From: a virus
DNA: 30,239 bases
Strand: one strand, 5' to 3'
IMG/VR virus record: IMGVR_UViG_3300019886_000019
Coordinates: 1-30,239 of that record
Shown here: piece after piece, positions 1 to 5,886 of the stretch
Position numbering within the stretch: position 1 is the first letter of the stretch
How the letters are laid out: every line of letters begins with the position of its first letter
The notes under the pieces: model-generated
What the model was told of the DNA's origin: nothing
Seen by the model: the letters and a program-made list of their open reading frames with translations, nothing else
Database searches by the model: none
Program-made: the position numbers and the translations under genes

Positions 1-162
1 TCCCGTGCCGACGGAAACGTCCCAGGCGAGGTTCTTTCCCATGCCGGCCTGTTTGGCGATGAGATTGGTGCTAACAATACTACGGTTGTATTGCTTCACG
101 ACCGACTCTCTGATAAATTGTTCCAGAGCCGGATTTAGTGTAGCTGCGTCGGTGGCGGCCAT
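1..162 (-). CDS. Probable major capsid protein, N-terminus (runs off the left edge)
   Basis: The first 54 codons of a minus-strand gene are visible, starting at ATG 162 behind a strong GAGGAG ribosome site about 9 nt upstream. The peptide begins MAATDAATLN and continues with a soluble helical stretch, the kind of N-terminus seen on HK97-type capsid subunits. The call rests mainly on order: terminase, portal, minor head and scaffold lie upstream on the same strand, and capsid normally follows scaffold. It also has its own promoter-like element and a leader of roughly 170 nt, which fits a protein needed in hundreds of copies. No fold-defining motif is visible in so short a piece; another abundant virion protein is possible. 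Confidence 0.6.
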   Translation of the reverse strand, partial: MAATDAATLNPALEQFIRESVVKQYNRSIVSTNLIAKQAGMGKNLAWDVSVGTG

Positions 163-295
163 AGCAACGGTCTCCTCAAGCGCGAGAGCCACCGAAACGG
201 GGCTCGATCATTTATCATCCATGTCGCTGGACGACTTGCGAGGAGTCTTCGATGTCGCAGAAGACGAGAGCGAGCACACCCTCTCAGGTAGACGT

Positions 296-329
296 CCGAG
301 CGATCACTGATCCACCATGGATCGCTCGG
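296..329 (-). other. Perfect 10-bp inverted repeat in the capsid leader
   Basis: CCGAGCGATC at 296-305 is repeated as its exact reverse complement at 320-329, with a 14-nt spacer. If transcription starts from the promoter-like element at 339-367, the hairpin would form within the first few nucleotides of the capsid mRNA. 5' stem-loops of this kind are known to protect mRNAs from decay. No T-run follows on the minus strand, so it does not look like an intrinsic terminator. An operator for a dimeric regulator is the alternative. The remaining leader, 163-295, has no ORF or motif I can support. Confidence 0.55.
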
Positions 330-338
330 CTATGTGAT

Positions 339-367
339 GAATTGGCACGTTATTTGTGCCGTTGCAA
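339..367 (-). promoter_or_regulatory. Promoter-like element upstream of the capsid gene
   Basis: On the minus strand TTGCAA (367-362) is followed by a 17-nt spacer ending in TGC and then CAATTC (344-339). This is the -35, 17-bp, extended TG layout shared with elements at 11995-12023, 12389-12417 and 19765-19793. The -10 hexamer is a poor sigma70 match, so a phage factor or modified polymerase may be needed. Upstream CACTCC and spacer ACGTGCCA are shared only with the element before the small terminase gene, which suggests a late-promoter class. Confidence 0.4.
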
Positions 368-374
368 GGAGTGA
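343..374 (-). repeat. 32-bp conserved intergenic motif, copy 1
   Basis: TCACTCCTTGCAA, 11 unconserved bases, then ACGTGCCA on the minus strand. Both blocks recur at identical spacing at 11999-12030. Both copies lie upstream of leftward structural genes in the same orientation, so they look like a shared regulatory site. The copy overlaps the promoter-like element at 339-367. Confidence 0.6.
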
Positions 375-380
375 ATTGAT

Positions 381-872
381 TTATTTTGAATCTTTTTGAC
401 TTGGTGAATGGCTCAGCTCGATCAGTCGATTGACCGAGTCCAGCTCGCTCATCAATCGTCGATTCTGCTCGAGCGTCAGCTCCGGAGGAAGACGCTTCCC
501 GAGCCACGTCAGGTCGAGGATGTGAAGACCGACTCGCCGAACGCGAGGAATCTCCGCCCTGATGTGAGGCGACATCCAGCTCGTGACGACGTAGATGTCG
601 CAGCGATGGATCTGCTCGGTCTGGTCGACCAGCGTCCTCGGCCGGAACGCCTCGTCCTCGAGCGAGAGCACGTACGCGAACCACGAACACTCGATCACCC
701 ACTTCGTGGAGCTGACGAGCAGCTTGATCCACGACAGAGCGTCGGCGATGTTGTCCTGTCGCGCGATCGGGCCCTCGCCGTTCTTGGGTCCCAGAGGGTG
801 CGCGAGGTACGCGACCACGCGAGCGCGCGTGCGAACTCGCTGATCTATCGTGGTTCGTCTTGATCTTGCCAT
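381..872 (-). CDS. Nucleoside 2-deoxyribosyltransferase-like protein (DUF4406-like)
   Basis: A 163-aa protein from ATG 872 with a GGAGGG ribosome site upstream. The central part resembles the Rossmann-like deoxyribosyltransferase/DUF4406 family: a YLAHPLG strand and loop near residues 22-28, an Asn-Ile segment after it, then an Arg...Asp...HRCDIYVV strand and an S-x-H-I-R-A-E segment where the family keeps its catalytic Glu. Family members cleave the N-glycosidic bond of deoxynucleosides or nucleoside monophosphates, so a part in nucleotide salvage is possible, but this is inferred from pattern alone. Its place between head genes is unusual for a metabolic enzyme. It ends just upstream of the capsid promoter-like element. 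Activity is uncertain. Confidence 0.6.
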   Translation of the reverse strand: MARSRRTTIDQRVRTRARVVAYLAHPLGPKNGEGPIARQDNIADALSWIKLLVSSTKWVIECSWFAYVLSLEDEAFRPRTLVDQTEQIHRCDIYVVTSWMSPHIRAEIPRVRRVGLHILDLTWLGKRLPPELTLEQNRRLMSELDSVNRLIELSHSPSQKDSK

Positions 873-918
873 ACTTCTTATCCCGCCCTCCGCGCGCGAT
901 ACTTAGTGACTCGCGACG

Positions 919-1188
919 CTAGTAGACTCGACAACCGACCGCTCGATCGTCGACGACGACCGGATGCTCGCCTATCGAGATGTCGCAGTGAATCCGTCCC
1001 GCGATTCGCCCAGGTGGCTGACACGAGTCGTCGACGAGAATTCCTCGCGCGTTGCGGTGATCGTCACCGATCGGTCGCGGACGACACTCGAACGCGCCGT
1101 CGCGACGGACGCCGTCGTTGTGCCAGTTGATCGGACACTGACCGCGGATCAATTCGAGGACGATCACCGTAATTTTGATCACGTCCAT
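919..1188 (-). CDS. Hypothetical protein, 89 aa
   Basis: The ATG at 1188 overlaps the stop of the upstream gene as TGATG, the coupling used throughout this operon, which is the main reason to accept this ORF. The protein begins with a hydrophobic strand (MDVIKITVIVLELI), then an Asn-Trp-His-Asn segment, and is rich in Arg, Asp and His with three Cys. No family is recognised. The plus strand here also carries open frames (906-1130 and 964-1275), but they would oppose the operon. A spurious ORF cannot be excluded. Confidence 0.5.
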   Translation of the reverse strand: MDVIKITVIVLELIRGQCPINWHNDGVRRDGAFECRPRPIGDDHRNARGILVDDSCQPPGRIAGRIHCDISIGEHPVVVDDRAVGCRVY

Positions 1189-1829
1189 CAACGAAATAGT
1201 TCCTTCTTCGCCGCCTTGACCCCGAGCTTTTCAGCTTTTTCATCATGCTTCGCCGCCATCGCTTCGTGGTGCTGAGCCTTGTCGTGGCCAGATCCTCCCG
1301 CATGTCGTTGAGCCGCTGCTGCGCTCATGTGAGCGCTTGCTGCTGCACGATGAGCCTGCTCAGTGTTGTCTCTTCTAGCGACTCTTGAGGCACCATTCGC
1401 CTCATTAGATCTCCTAGTCGCCTCAGAAATCTGCTTTGGCGGACCTGAAGAGCCAATCTTCGTCGGCTTCTCGTCCTGACCCGCTCTCGCGAACTTCTCA
1501 TCGTTTGCGGCCGTTCCAGTCTTGCGGTCAGGGCCGATCTTCGTCTGCGCGTCTGCGTGAGCGTCCGACATCTTCTGGTGATGCTCGGCCGCAACTTCGT
1601 GAGCAGAAATTCCACTGCCGACTACCTCACCGCCGGTGCGAAGCGACGATGGAGCTGACATGCGAGCTTGATTCTTGATGTCGCTCGCTGCGCTCTGATG
1701 AGCGATCACTGCCTGAGAGTGCGCCTCTTCGGCCTTCTGGTGATTCTCCTTCGTTGGCTCCTTCTTCGCCTTCGCTGATGCTCTGCGCGCTTCCGCGGAT
1801 GCTTCTCTCGCTGCGTCGCTCCATGCCAT
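1188..1829 (-). CDS. Ala/His-rich helical repeat protein, paralogue of the 7723-8349 product
   Basis: A 213-aa protein dominated by Ala, His, Lys, Glu and Gln. Histidines recur every 7-11 residues inside Ala-rich helices (AHSQA, AHQSAA, AAEHHQK, AASAHMSAAAAQRHA, AQHHEAMAAKHDEKA), with a disordered Gly/Ser/Pro centre. The N-terminus, WSDAAR-x-AS-x-EARRAS, is nearly identical to the start of the 208-aa protein at 7723-8349, so the two are paralogues. There is no signal peptide or membrane segment. Sitting in the head operon, these are probably virion or head-assembly proteins. The specific role is unknown. Confidence 0.8.
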   Translation of the reverse strand: MAWSDAAREASAEARRASAKAKKEPTKENHQKAEEAHSQAVIAHQSAASDIKNQARMSAPSSLRTGGEVVGSGISAHEVAAEHHQKMSDAHADAQTKIGPDRKTGTAANDEKFARAGQDEKPTKIGSSGPPKQISEATRRSNEANGASRVARRDNTEQAHRAAASAHMSAAAAQRHAGGSGHDKAQHHEAMAAKHDEKAEKLGVKAAKKELFR

Positions 1830-1832
1830 GAA

Positions 1833-2342
1833 TCACTCTCCGGTAATTTGTAGAACGTAGAACTTGTCGTCGGGACCGCGCCATCGCTCCGTCAGCTCTT
1901 TCTCATCGAGCACGTGAACGGTGTTCGCCTGGATATTCTCGGCAGTGTTCGCCGGATCTCGCATCACGACACGACTGCCGACGACGCCGATGATGGCGAC
2001 CCAGTGCTCCCAGTCGTCCACGCAGAGGAGACACGGATTGCCGTCGCCGACGCAGTCGAGCAGAGCCGTGAACGTCGCGTCCTTGTCCTCCTCGTACTCG
2101 ACGCCGATCTCCTCGAGCGCGGAGCCGAGCTGATACTCGTCGGCTCCGTCCTTCGTCGTGTCGGAGAGATTGCGAAGCATCTCCTCGTCGGCCTCCACGC
2201 CGATCGCCTTCAGCGCGTAGCAGAGCGACGCTGCTCCGCACGAGTACGGAGTCTCCTGATGACCCGGAGCAGACTTCTTTGGCGCGACCTTGTCCATCGC
2301 GGCGAGAGCCTTCTTCCGGTTGATTATGACGGGAGGCGTCAC
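1833..2342 (-). CDS. C39-like (papain-fold) cysteine peptidase
   Basis: A 169-aa protein. It carries the C39/papain signature: Gln29 and Cys35 in QETPYSCGAASL (oxyanion Gln and nucleophile), His113 in WEHWVAIIGV and Asp128 in RDPA, completing a Cys-His-Asp arrangement. Known relatives cleave leader peptides or other proteins and are often fused to transporters; this one is a free, soluble single domain. It lies in the head operon a few genes after scaffold, so it could process a head protein, act as a virion protease, or act on the host. The GTG start at 2342 overlaps the upstream stop as GTGA. The family call is good; the target is not known. Confidence 0.8.
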   Translation of the reverse strand: MTPPVIINRKKALAAMDKVAPKKSAPGHQETPYSCGAASLCYALKAIGVEADEEMLRNLSDTTKDGADEYQLGSALEEIGVEYEEDKDATFTALLDCVGDGNPCLLCVDDWEHWVAIIGVVGSRVVMRDPANTAENIQANTVHVLDEKELTERWRGPDDKFYVLQITGE

Positions 2343-2521
2343 TTCTTCCCCTTACGACTGAGCAGAGCATCTTTCATCGCCTGCTTCTGCTCGTCTGTCA
2401 GACCGCTGGACGATGGCGTCATGGGATCGCTCTCGGCAGTCCGCATCTCCGGAAGAACGCCGTTCTCCTCGAACACGAGATCGTCCTCGTCGACCGACAG
2501 TCTGTCGATTTTCTTCGCCAT
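2339..2521 (-). CDS. Small acidic/Lys-tailed hypothetical protein, 60 aa
   Basis: Starts at ATG 2521, one base past the stop of the ADP-ribosyltransferase-like fragment, and overlaps the C39-like peptidase gene by GTGA. The sequence is acidic in the first half (VDEDDLVFEEN), then has a short helix LTDEQKQAMKDALLSRKGKK with a basic end. No domain is recognised. Coupling on both sides supports a real gene. Confidence 0.65.
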   Translation of the reverse strand: MAKKIDRLSVDEDDLVFEENGVLPEMRTAESDPMTPSSSGLTDEQKQAMKDALLSRKGKK

Positions 2522-2961
2522 ACTAGAAGACCTCGCAGTGAATGACCATCTGTCTCGTACCCTTCTTGCTCCCGAAGGTGAATTTCTTCCCCTCCGTGAT
2601 TTTCGTCACGCGGAACTGACTGCCTCTGGGCAGAAGAATCTCCTTCTCGCTCTCGACCTGCGAGTGATTCTCCACGGACGTGACGCTCGGCATGCTTCTG
2701 CGACACCGCGGCCGCGAGAGCCCACTTCTTGCGATCCATGTCGCTCGTCGCCGCGGCCGCTTTCTCCGCGTGCGTCTTCGCGCGAGCCGCGTGATACTTC
2801 GCTCGCTCGAGCGAGTGATCCACGTCGTTCGTGGTCCCGGTTAGCTCGAACTTCTTCTTGGACGCAGATCCAGCCTTCGGCTCCTTCGGCGAATTATCTC
2901 CCGCAGACTCGGCGAACTTGCCGTGATCTCTCGGATGCTTTGACTCGTCGAAGGAACCCAC
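2419..2961 (-). CDS. Ala/His-rich protein, possibly frameshifted into the ADP-ribosyltransferase-like fragment
   Basis: The reading frame starts at GTG 2961. Residues 1-20 contain HPRDHGKFA, the same R-D-x-H-G-[KR]-F-A motif that opens the protein at 5090-5557. Residues 45-95 are Ala/His/Lys helices (YHAARAKTHAEKAAAA). After about residue 95 the frame turns into low-quality Arg/Ser-rich sequence and overlaps the next gene by 103 nt, whereas a +1 frame from about 2693 encodes a sensible domain ending just before that gene. Either the two parts are one protein joined by a frameshift or sequencing indel, or the first gene overlaps an independent second one. Trust the N-terminal 95 residues; the annotated tail is doubtful. 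Confidence 0.5.
   Translation of the reverse strand: MGSFDESKHPRDHGKFAESAGDNSPKEPKAGSASKKKFELTGTTNDVDHSLERAKYHAARAKTHAEKAAAATSDMDRKKWALAAAVSQKHAERHVRGESLAGREREGDSSAQRQSVPRDENHGGEEIHLREQEGYETDGHSLRGLLVWRRKSTDCRSTRTISCSRRTAFFRRCGLPRAIP
2523..2693 (-). CDS. ADP-ribosyltransferase-like C-terminal fragment (56 aa)
   Basis: From ATG 2693 the frame encodes 56 residues with ESEKEILLPRGSQFRV, closely resembling the last conserved block of phage and toxin arginine ADP-ribosyltransferases, where the E-x-E pair carries the catalytic Glu and is followed by a Leu-Leu-Pro-Arg-Gly strand. The earlier Arg and Ser-Thr-Ser motifs are not encoded nearby, so this is not a complete transferase. There is no clear ribosome site before the ATG, which favours expression as a frameshifted extension of the 2961 frame or a decayed remnant. 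It ends one base before the next start. The similarity is from memory of the family pattern. Confidence 0.5.
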   Translation of the reverse strand: MPSVTSVENHSQVESEKEILLPRGSQFRVTKITEGKKFTFGSKKGTRQMVIHCEVF

Positions 2962-2968
2962 GCTGGAT

Positions 2969-3175
2969 CTACCTGTGTCCCGAGGCCTTGGGAATCTGCA
3001 GTCCTCGCAGAGCGTCGATCACGCCAAACGCCTCGAGGCACCACACCACGAGCACGAGGATGACGACGATGTTCAGGATCTTCTTGACGCTTCCCTCCAT
3101 CGGCACGAACTTGTTGATGCAGAACAGGAGAATCCCGACCGCGGCGATCGCGACGATGAGACTGAGCAGATCCAT
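2969..3175 (-). CDS. Two-helix small membrane protein (Thivi_2564-like)
   Basis: A 68-aa protein starting at ATG 3175, just after the scaffold stop. It has two hydrophobic helices (about residues 2-20 and 30-50) joined by a short loop containing FVPMEGSVKKIL. The spacing and the P-M-x-x-x-x-K-K-I-L loop match the small phage membrane proteins annotated as Thivi_2564 family. Function is unknown. A holin or an inner-membrane head-assembly factor is conceivable, but nothing here decides it. Confidence 0.75.
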   Translation of the reverse strand: MDLLSLIVAIAAVGILLFCINKFVPMEGSVKKILNIVVILVLVVWCLEAFGVIDALRGLQIPKASGHR

Positions 3176-3177
3176 GA

Positions 3178-3894
3178 CTATCGCTGTCCCGGAATGGAGC
3201 CGAGAACGATGTTCCCGAGCTTCTCCATGTCCATCGGTCCGGTGCGCGTCGCCGGATCGTCTCCGCCGCCGGACGGACCACGGCTTCCCGTGCCGCTGAC
3301 GCTGCGAGGCGGAGCGAACTCCTTGCCGACGTCGCTCTTGGACCACGCGGCGATCGCCTCCTTGAGCGGAAGCGTCGCGCCGTCCTCGTCCTTCCACAGG
3401 ATCGCGCCGGAGTCCTGATCGCGGGTCAGGTGCTTCGCGTGAAGTTGATCCACGACCATGTCCAGCAGAGCCGGCTTCACCTTGCCGTTCAACTGAGACA
3501 CGAGCGCCTGACGCTCCTCGTTCTTGGAGGCGCGGACCTTCTCCGCAGTGGCCTCGGCCTGCCACTTGTCGGCGAGCTGCTTCGCCTCCTTCGCGTCCTG
3601 CTTCGCCTGACGGATGCTCGCCTCGGCCTCGGCCGAGAGCTTGCCGGTTCCAGGACGCTCGTCGCGTTCGCGTCCGGCGTTTGGGTCGTCGCCGCTCGGC
3701 GAGTCGACCAGAAGCTGACGAAGCTCGTCGAACTTCGTGCCGAACTTCGTCTCGAGAAGATTCTCGACGTCCTTCAGCAGCGACGTCTTGAATCGCTTCT
3801 CGCGCTCGGTGCTTCCCTTGTGGAACCGCTCGTTCCATGTCGTCTCGTCGGCCTTCGCCTTCTCCTCCGCTTCCAGCTCTTCCTTCGTCGGCAT
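3178..3894 (-). CDS. Capsid scaffolding protein
   Basis: A 238-aa highly charged protein from ATG 3894. It is mostly predicted helix, with a long coiled coil around residues 85-135 rich in Ala, Lys, Glu and Gln, and a Gly/Ser/Pro-rich linker near 195-220 before a short C-terminal helix (MDMEKLGNIVLGS). Scaffolds have this make-up and bind the shell through a short C-terminal helix. Position supports it: after the minor head protein and upstream of the capsid gene. It directs procapsid assembly and leaves before or during packaging. The C39-like peptidase downstream might remove it, though no cleavage site is evident. Confidence 0.75.
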   Translation of the reverse strand: MPTKEELEAEEKAKADETTWNERFHKGSTEREKRFKTSLLKDVENLLETKFGTKFDELRQLLVDSPSGDDPNAGRERDERPGTGKLSAEAEASIRQAKQDAKEAKQLADKWQAEATAEKVRASKNEERQALVSQLNGKVKPALLDMVVDQLHAKHLTRDQDSGAILWKDEDGATLPLKEAIAAWSKSDVGKEFAPPRSVSGTGSRGPSGGGDDPATRTGPMDMEKLGNIVLGSIPGQR

Positions 3895-3897
3895 GTC

Positions 3898-4125
3898 CTA
3901 CTCCTTCTCTTCCTTGTCTCGTTGTTGATCGTTGTCCACCACCGATCGACTCAGAGGACGATCAGCGTTTCGAATCTTAAGTGCGATGCCGTGCATGTCC
4001 AGGAGATCTTCGTCGATCGCGTGATCGCGATGAATCGCGTGGTCGTAGTGCGCGTCCGTGAGCAGCTTGCGAATCTCCTCGTGCGTCTCGCGGGAGACCT
4101 CCATGACGACGTACGTGCGGGTCAT
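3898..4125 (-). CDS. Conserved small phage protein, 75 aa
   Basis: Starts at ATG 4125, overlapping the stop of the minor head gene by 4 nt. The peptide opens with a beta strand (TRTYVVMEV), then a helix E-E-I-R-K-L-L-T-D-A with YDHAIHRD, then LLDMHGIAL, and ends in a charged tail. The combination of D-H-A and D-M-H-G-I-A-L is one I associate with small proteins near phage head genes, but no function is established. Probably a head-assembly accessory. Confidence 0.65.
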   Translation of the reverse strand: MTRTYVVMEVSRETHEEIRKLLTDAHYDHAIHRDHAIDEDLLDMHGIALKIRNADRPLSRSVVDNDQQRDKEEKE

Positions 4126-5093
4126 ACGGTTAGATCCCATCCCTCTCGCCACGGAGTGACCGCGCATCTGCAGTTCGGGTGAAGCGGAGGATGCTGAACG
4201 TCGTCGTCGTAGTCCGTGTCGAACGCCTCGTCGGCACCGACGATCTGACCGTCCAGGTCCGCGCAGTACTCGCACGTGAGACGATCGAACGTCGCGTCCC
4301 ATCGCTTCTGCCATCCGCCCTCGGAGCCGCTGGTATCTTCCGGAGGAATCTCGTTCCCGTCCTCGTCGACCTCGGGCTCGGCGTCCGGATCGCGCTCGGC
4401 TCGCTCGTTGTCGTCGTTCAGCGCGTCCACCTGGGCGGAGTTCGCGGCGTGAATGTTCTCCGTCCGCACGAGACGCTCGGCGTCCGCACGGCTCTTGAAG
4501 AATCGGTTCTCTGCGATCGCGTCGGCGACGTCGCCGTCCTTCATGCGATCCGTGCGGATCATCGGCATGCTCGACAGGCGACTGACCAGCGAGCCGACGG
4601 ACTCGCCGCGCAGTAGAGCAATGGCGAGCTGCTTCTTGACGTCGTCGCCCTGACGACCGGCGTATCGCGCCGCACTCTTCTCGTGGCGCCCGAGAAGATT
4701 GCGCGTGTTGTCCAGGACGAGACGAGCCTTGTCCAGACCGAGCGTCGTCGCCGCGTCGTCGAACTTCTTCGCTCCCGCGACAGCTGCTTTCCGGAGTGCT
4801 GCGACCGCCTTGAGTCCGGAGTTCTTCGCCTCCGTCTGCAGATCCTCCTTGGTCGCGTAGAACAGACGCTTCTTCATCTCGACCAGCGACTGATCCATCG
4901 TGCTGACGAGCTGACGATGCATCGCCGTCGTGTACTTGTCCTCGCGATCGACCTTGGAGAGCCACTTGGCGAGATCGCGTGCCTGAGCGTCGCGCGCCTC
5001 CGCCAGAATCGGCAGGAGCTGCTCCAGCTCGGCGTCGCTGAGACGAGCGACTACGCGCGCGTTGTTCGCAATTGCGTCCATGAAGCTGCTCAC
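4122..5093 (-). CDS. Minor head / head morphogenesis protein (SPP1 gp7, Mu F-like)
   Basis: A 323-aa protein. The N-terminal 150 residues are helical and charged. The C-terminal part has the diagnostic block of the SPP1 gp7/Mu F family: FDRLTCEYCADLDGQ followed by HPPLHPNCRCAVTP, with four Cys and two His that probably bind a metal. Members bind portal or scaffold and are packaged in a few copies. The GTG start at 5093 overlaps the upstream stop as GTGA; an ATG four codons further in is the alternative. Location between portal and scaffold is standard. Confidence 0.88.
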   Translation of the reverse strand: MSSFMDAIANNARVVARLSDAELEQLLPILAEARDAQARDLAKWLSKVDREDKYTTAMHRQLVSTMDQSLVEMKKRLFYATKEDLQTEAKNSGLKAVAALRKAAVAGAKKFDDAATTLGLDKARLVLDNTRNLLGRHEKSAARYAGRQGDDVKKQLAIALLRGESVGSLVSRLSSMPMIRTDRMKDGDVADAIAENRFFKSRADAERLVRTENIHAANSAQVDALNDDNERAERDPDAEPEVDEDGNEIPPEDTSGSEGGWQKRWDATFDRLTCEYCADLDGQIVGADEAFDTDYDDDVQHPPLHPNCRCAVTPWREGWDLTV

Positions 5094-5557
5094 TCGGGAG
5101 GTCCTCCGCTGCCCAGGGATCCCGAGTTGCCGGCCTCCATGATCATCTCGCGCGCTCCGGCGAGCATCTCGCCGGCGTTGAGCAGACCCTCCTCGGCCGC
5201 GTGAGCGTGAATCTGCTCGCCTCCGTGCTCGGCCTTCGCGTGAGCAGCGTGACCGTGAGCCGATCCCTCGGCGTGATGATCGGCCGCGTGTCCCGCATGC
5301 TCCTCCGCCTTGCCGTGATGATGCTCGGCCTTGTCGTGCTCCGCGTGAGCCTTCGCGTGCTCTCCCTGATTGGAGTGCGTCGTGCTCTGCTTCGCGTGAG
5401 CGGTCGCCTTGCGAGCGTGATCCTTGGCCATCTCCGAGTGAGCCTTGGACGTCGCCGCGTGCTCGGTCGCCTTCGCGGCGTGCTCCTTGGAGGACGCTCC
5501 GCTGGACGCGATCGACGCGAACCGACCGTGATCGTCTCTCGAGTAGTCTCTGCTCAC
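5090..5557 (-). CDS. His/Ala-rich repeat protein with RDDHGRFA N-terminus
   Basis: A 155-aa protein. I chose GTG 5557 because GAGGAG lies 5 nt upstream and the protein then starts with SRDYSRDDHGRFA, the same motif as the 2961 gene. Residues 20-120 are an almost unbroken run of A-x-x-H-x-x-x and H-A-x-x-H units with over 20 histidines, then a short helix (LNAGEMLAGAREMI) and a Gly/Pro tail. The composition suggests a helical, possibly metal-binding or pH-sensitive rod. It lies directly before the minor head gene (GTGA overlap) and may interact with it. No catalytic motif is visible. Confidence 0.75.
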   Translation of the reverse strand: MSRDYSRDDHGRFASIASSGASSKEHAAKATEHAATSKAHSEMAKDHARKATAHAKQSTTHSNQGEHAKAHAEHDKAEHHHGKAEEHAGHAADHHAEGSAHGHAAHAKAEHGGEQIHAHAAEEGLLNAGEMLAGAREMIMEAGNSGSLGSGGPPE

Positions 5558-5613
5558 GTTGTCTCCTCGTTGTCCGCTAGGATCATCGCCTCGGTTCCGC
5601 TCGACGACGCGGC

Positions 5614-5883
5614 CTATCCGTTGCACTTCGCTCGGTTGTGTCCCGTTCGTCCGCACTGACCGCACGTCTTCTGACGACGACCGTTCATGCTCGCCTTGTG
5701 TCCCTTGTTCGGCGGAGCGTTGGTGACCGACTCGTGGTCCGTGCCTCGCATCTGCACGTGACCGTCGACGCGAAGCTCCCGAGTCGCCGGATCAAACGTG
5801 ACCGATCGCGCCTGAGCGCCGATGCACAGAGTGCAGGTCAGCGGATTGGCGTCGAATCTACTGGAGTGGGGACATCCGTTCAT
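5614..5883 (-). CDS. Small CCHC zinc-knuckle protein, 89 aa
   Basis: Starts at ATG 5883, just after the portal stop. The C-terminus is a perfect retroviral-type zinc knuckle, C-x2-C-x4-H-x4-C (Cys74, Cys77, His82, Cys87; CGQCGRTGHNRAKC). A second Cys/His set near the N-terminus (Cys4, His6, Cys17, Cys20) could form another site. The middle has a beta pair (ARSVTFDPATRELRVDG). Knuckles of this type bind single-stranded nucleic acid or protein. Near-identical knuckles occur in the homing-endonuclease-like proteins of the right arm, including H-N-R-[AR]-[KR]-C. The role next to the portal is unknown. Confidence 0.75.
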   Translation of the reverse strand: MNGCPHSSRFDANPLTCTLCIGAQARSVTFDPATRELRVDGHVQMRGTDHESVTNAPPNKGHKASMNGRRQKTCGQCGRTGHNRAKCNG

Positions 5884-5886
5884 GCG

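Noticed and set aside
344-360. GGCAC/GTGCC hairpin as terminator for the deoxyribosyltransferase-like gene
   Set aside because: The stem is only 5 bp with no T-run, and it lies inside the promoter-like element.
1914-3299. Long plus-strand ORF (461 aa) in the left arm
   Set aside because: It opposes minus-strand genes with recognisable products, is Arg/Ser-rich without a plausible domain, and arises from strong C/G codon bias.
5090-5557. His-rich repeats as a CRISPR or DNA satellite
   Set aside because: Repetition is at the protein level with variable codons; no regular DNA repeat and spacer pattern exists. I saw no CRISPR array anywhere in the window.
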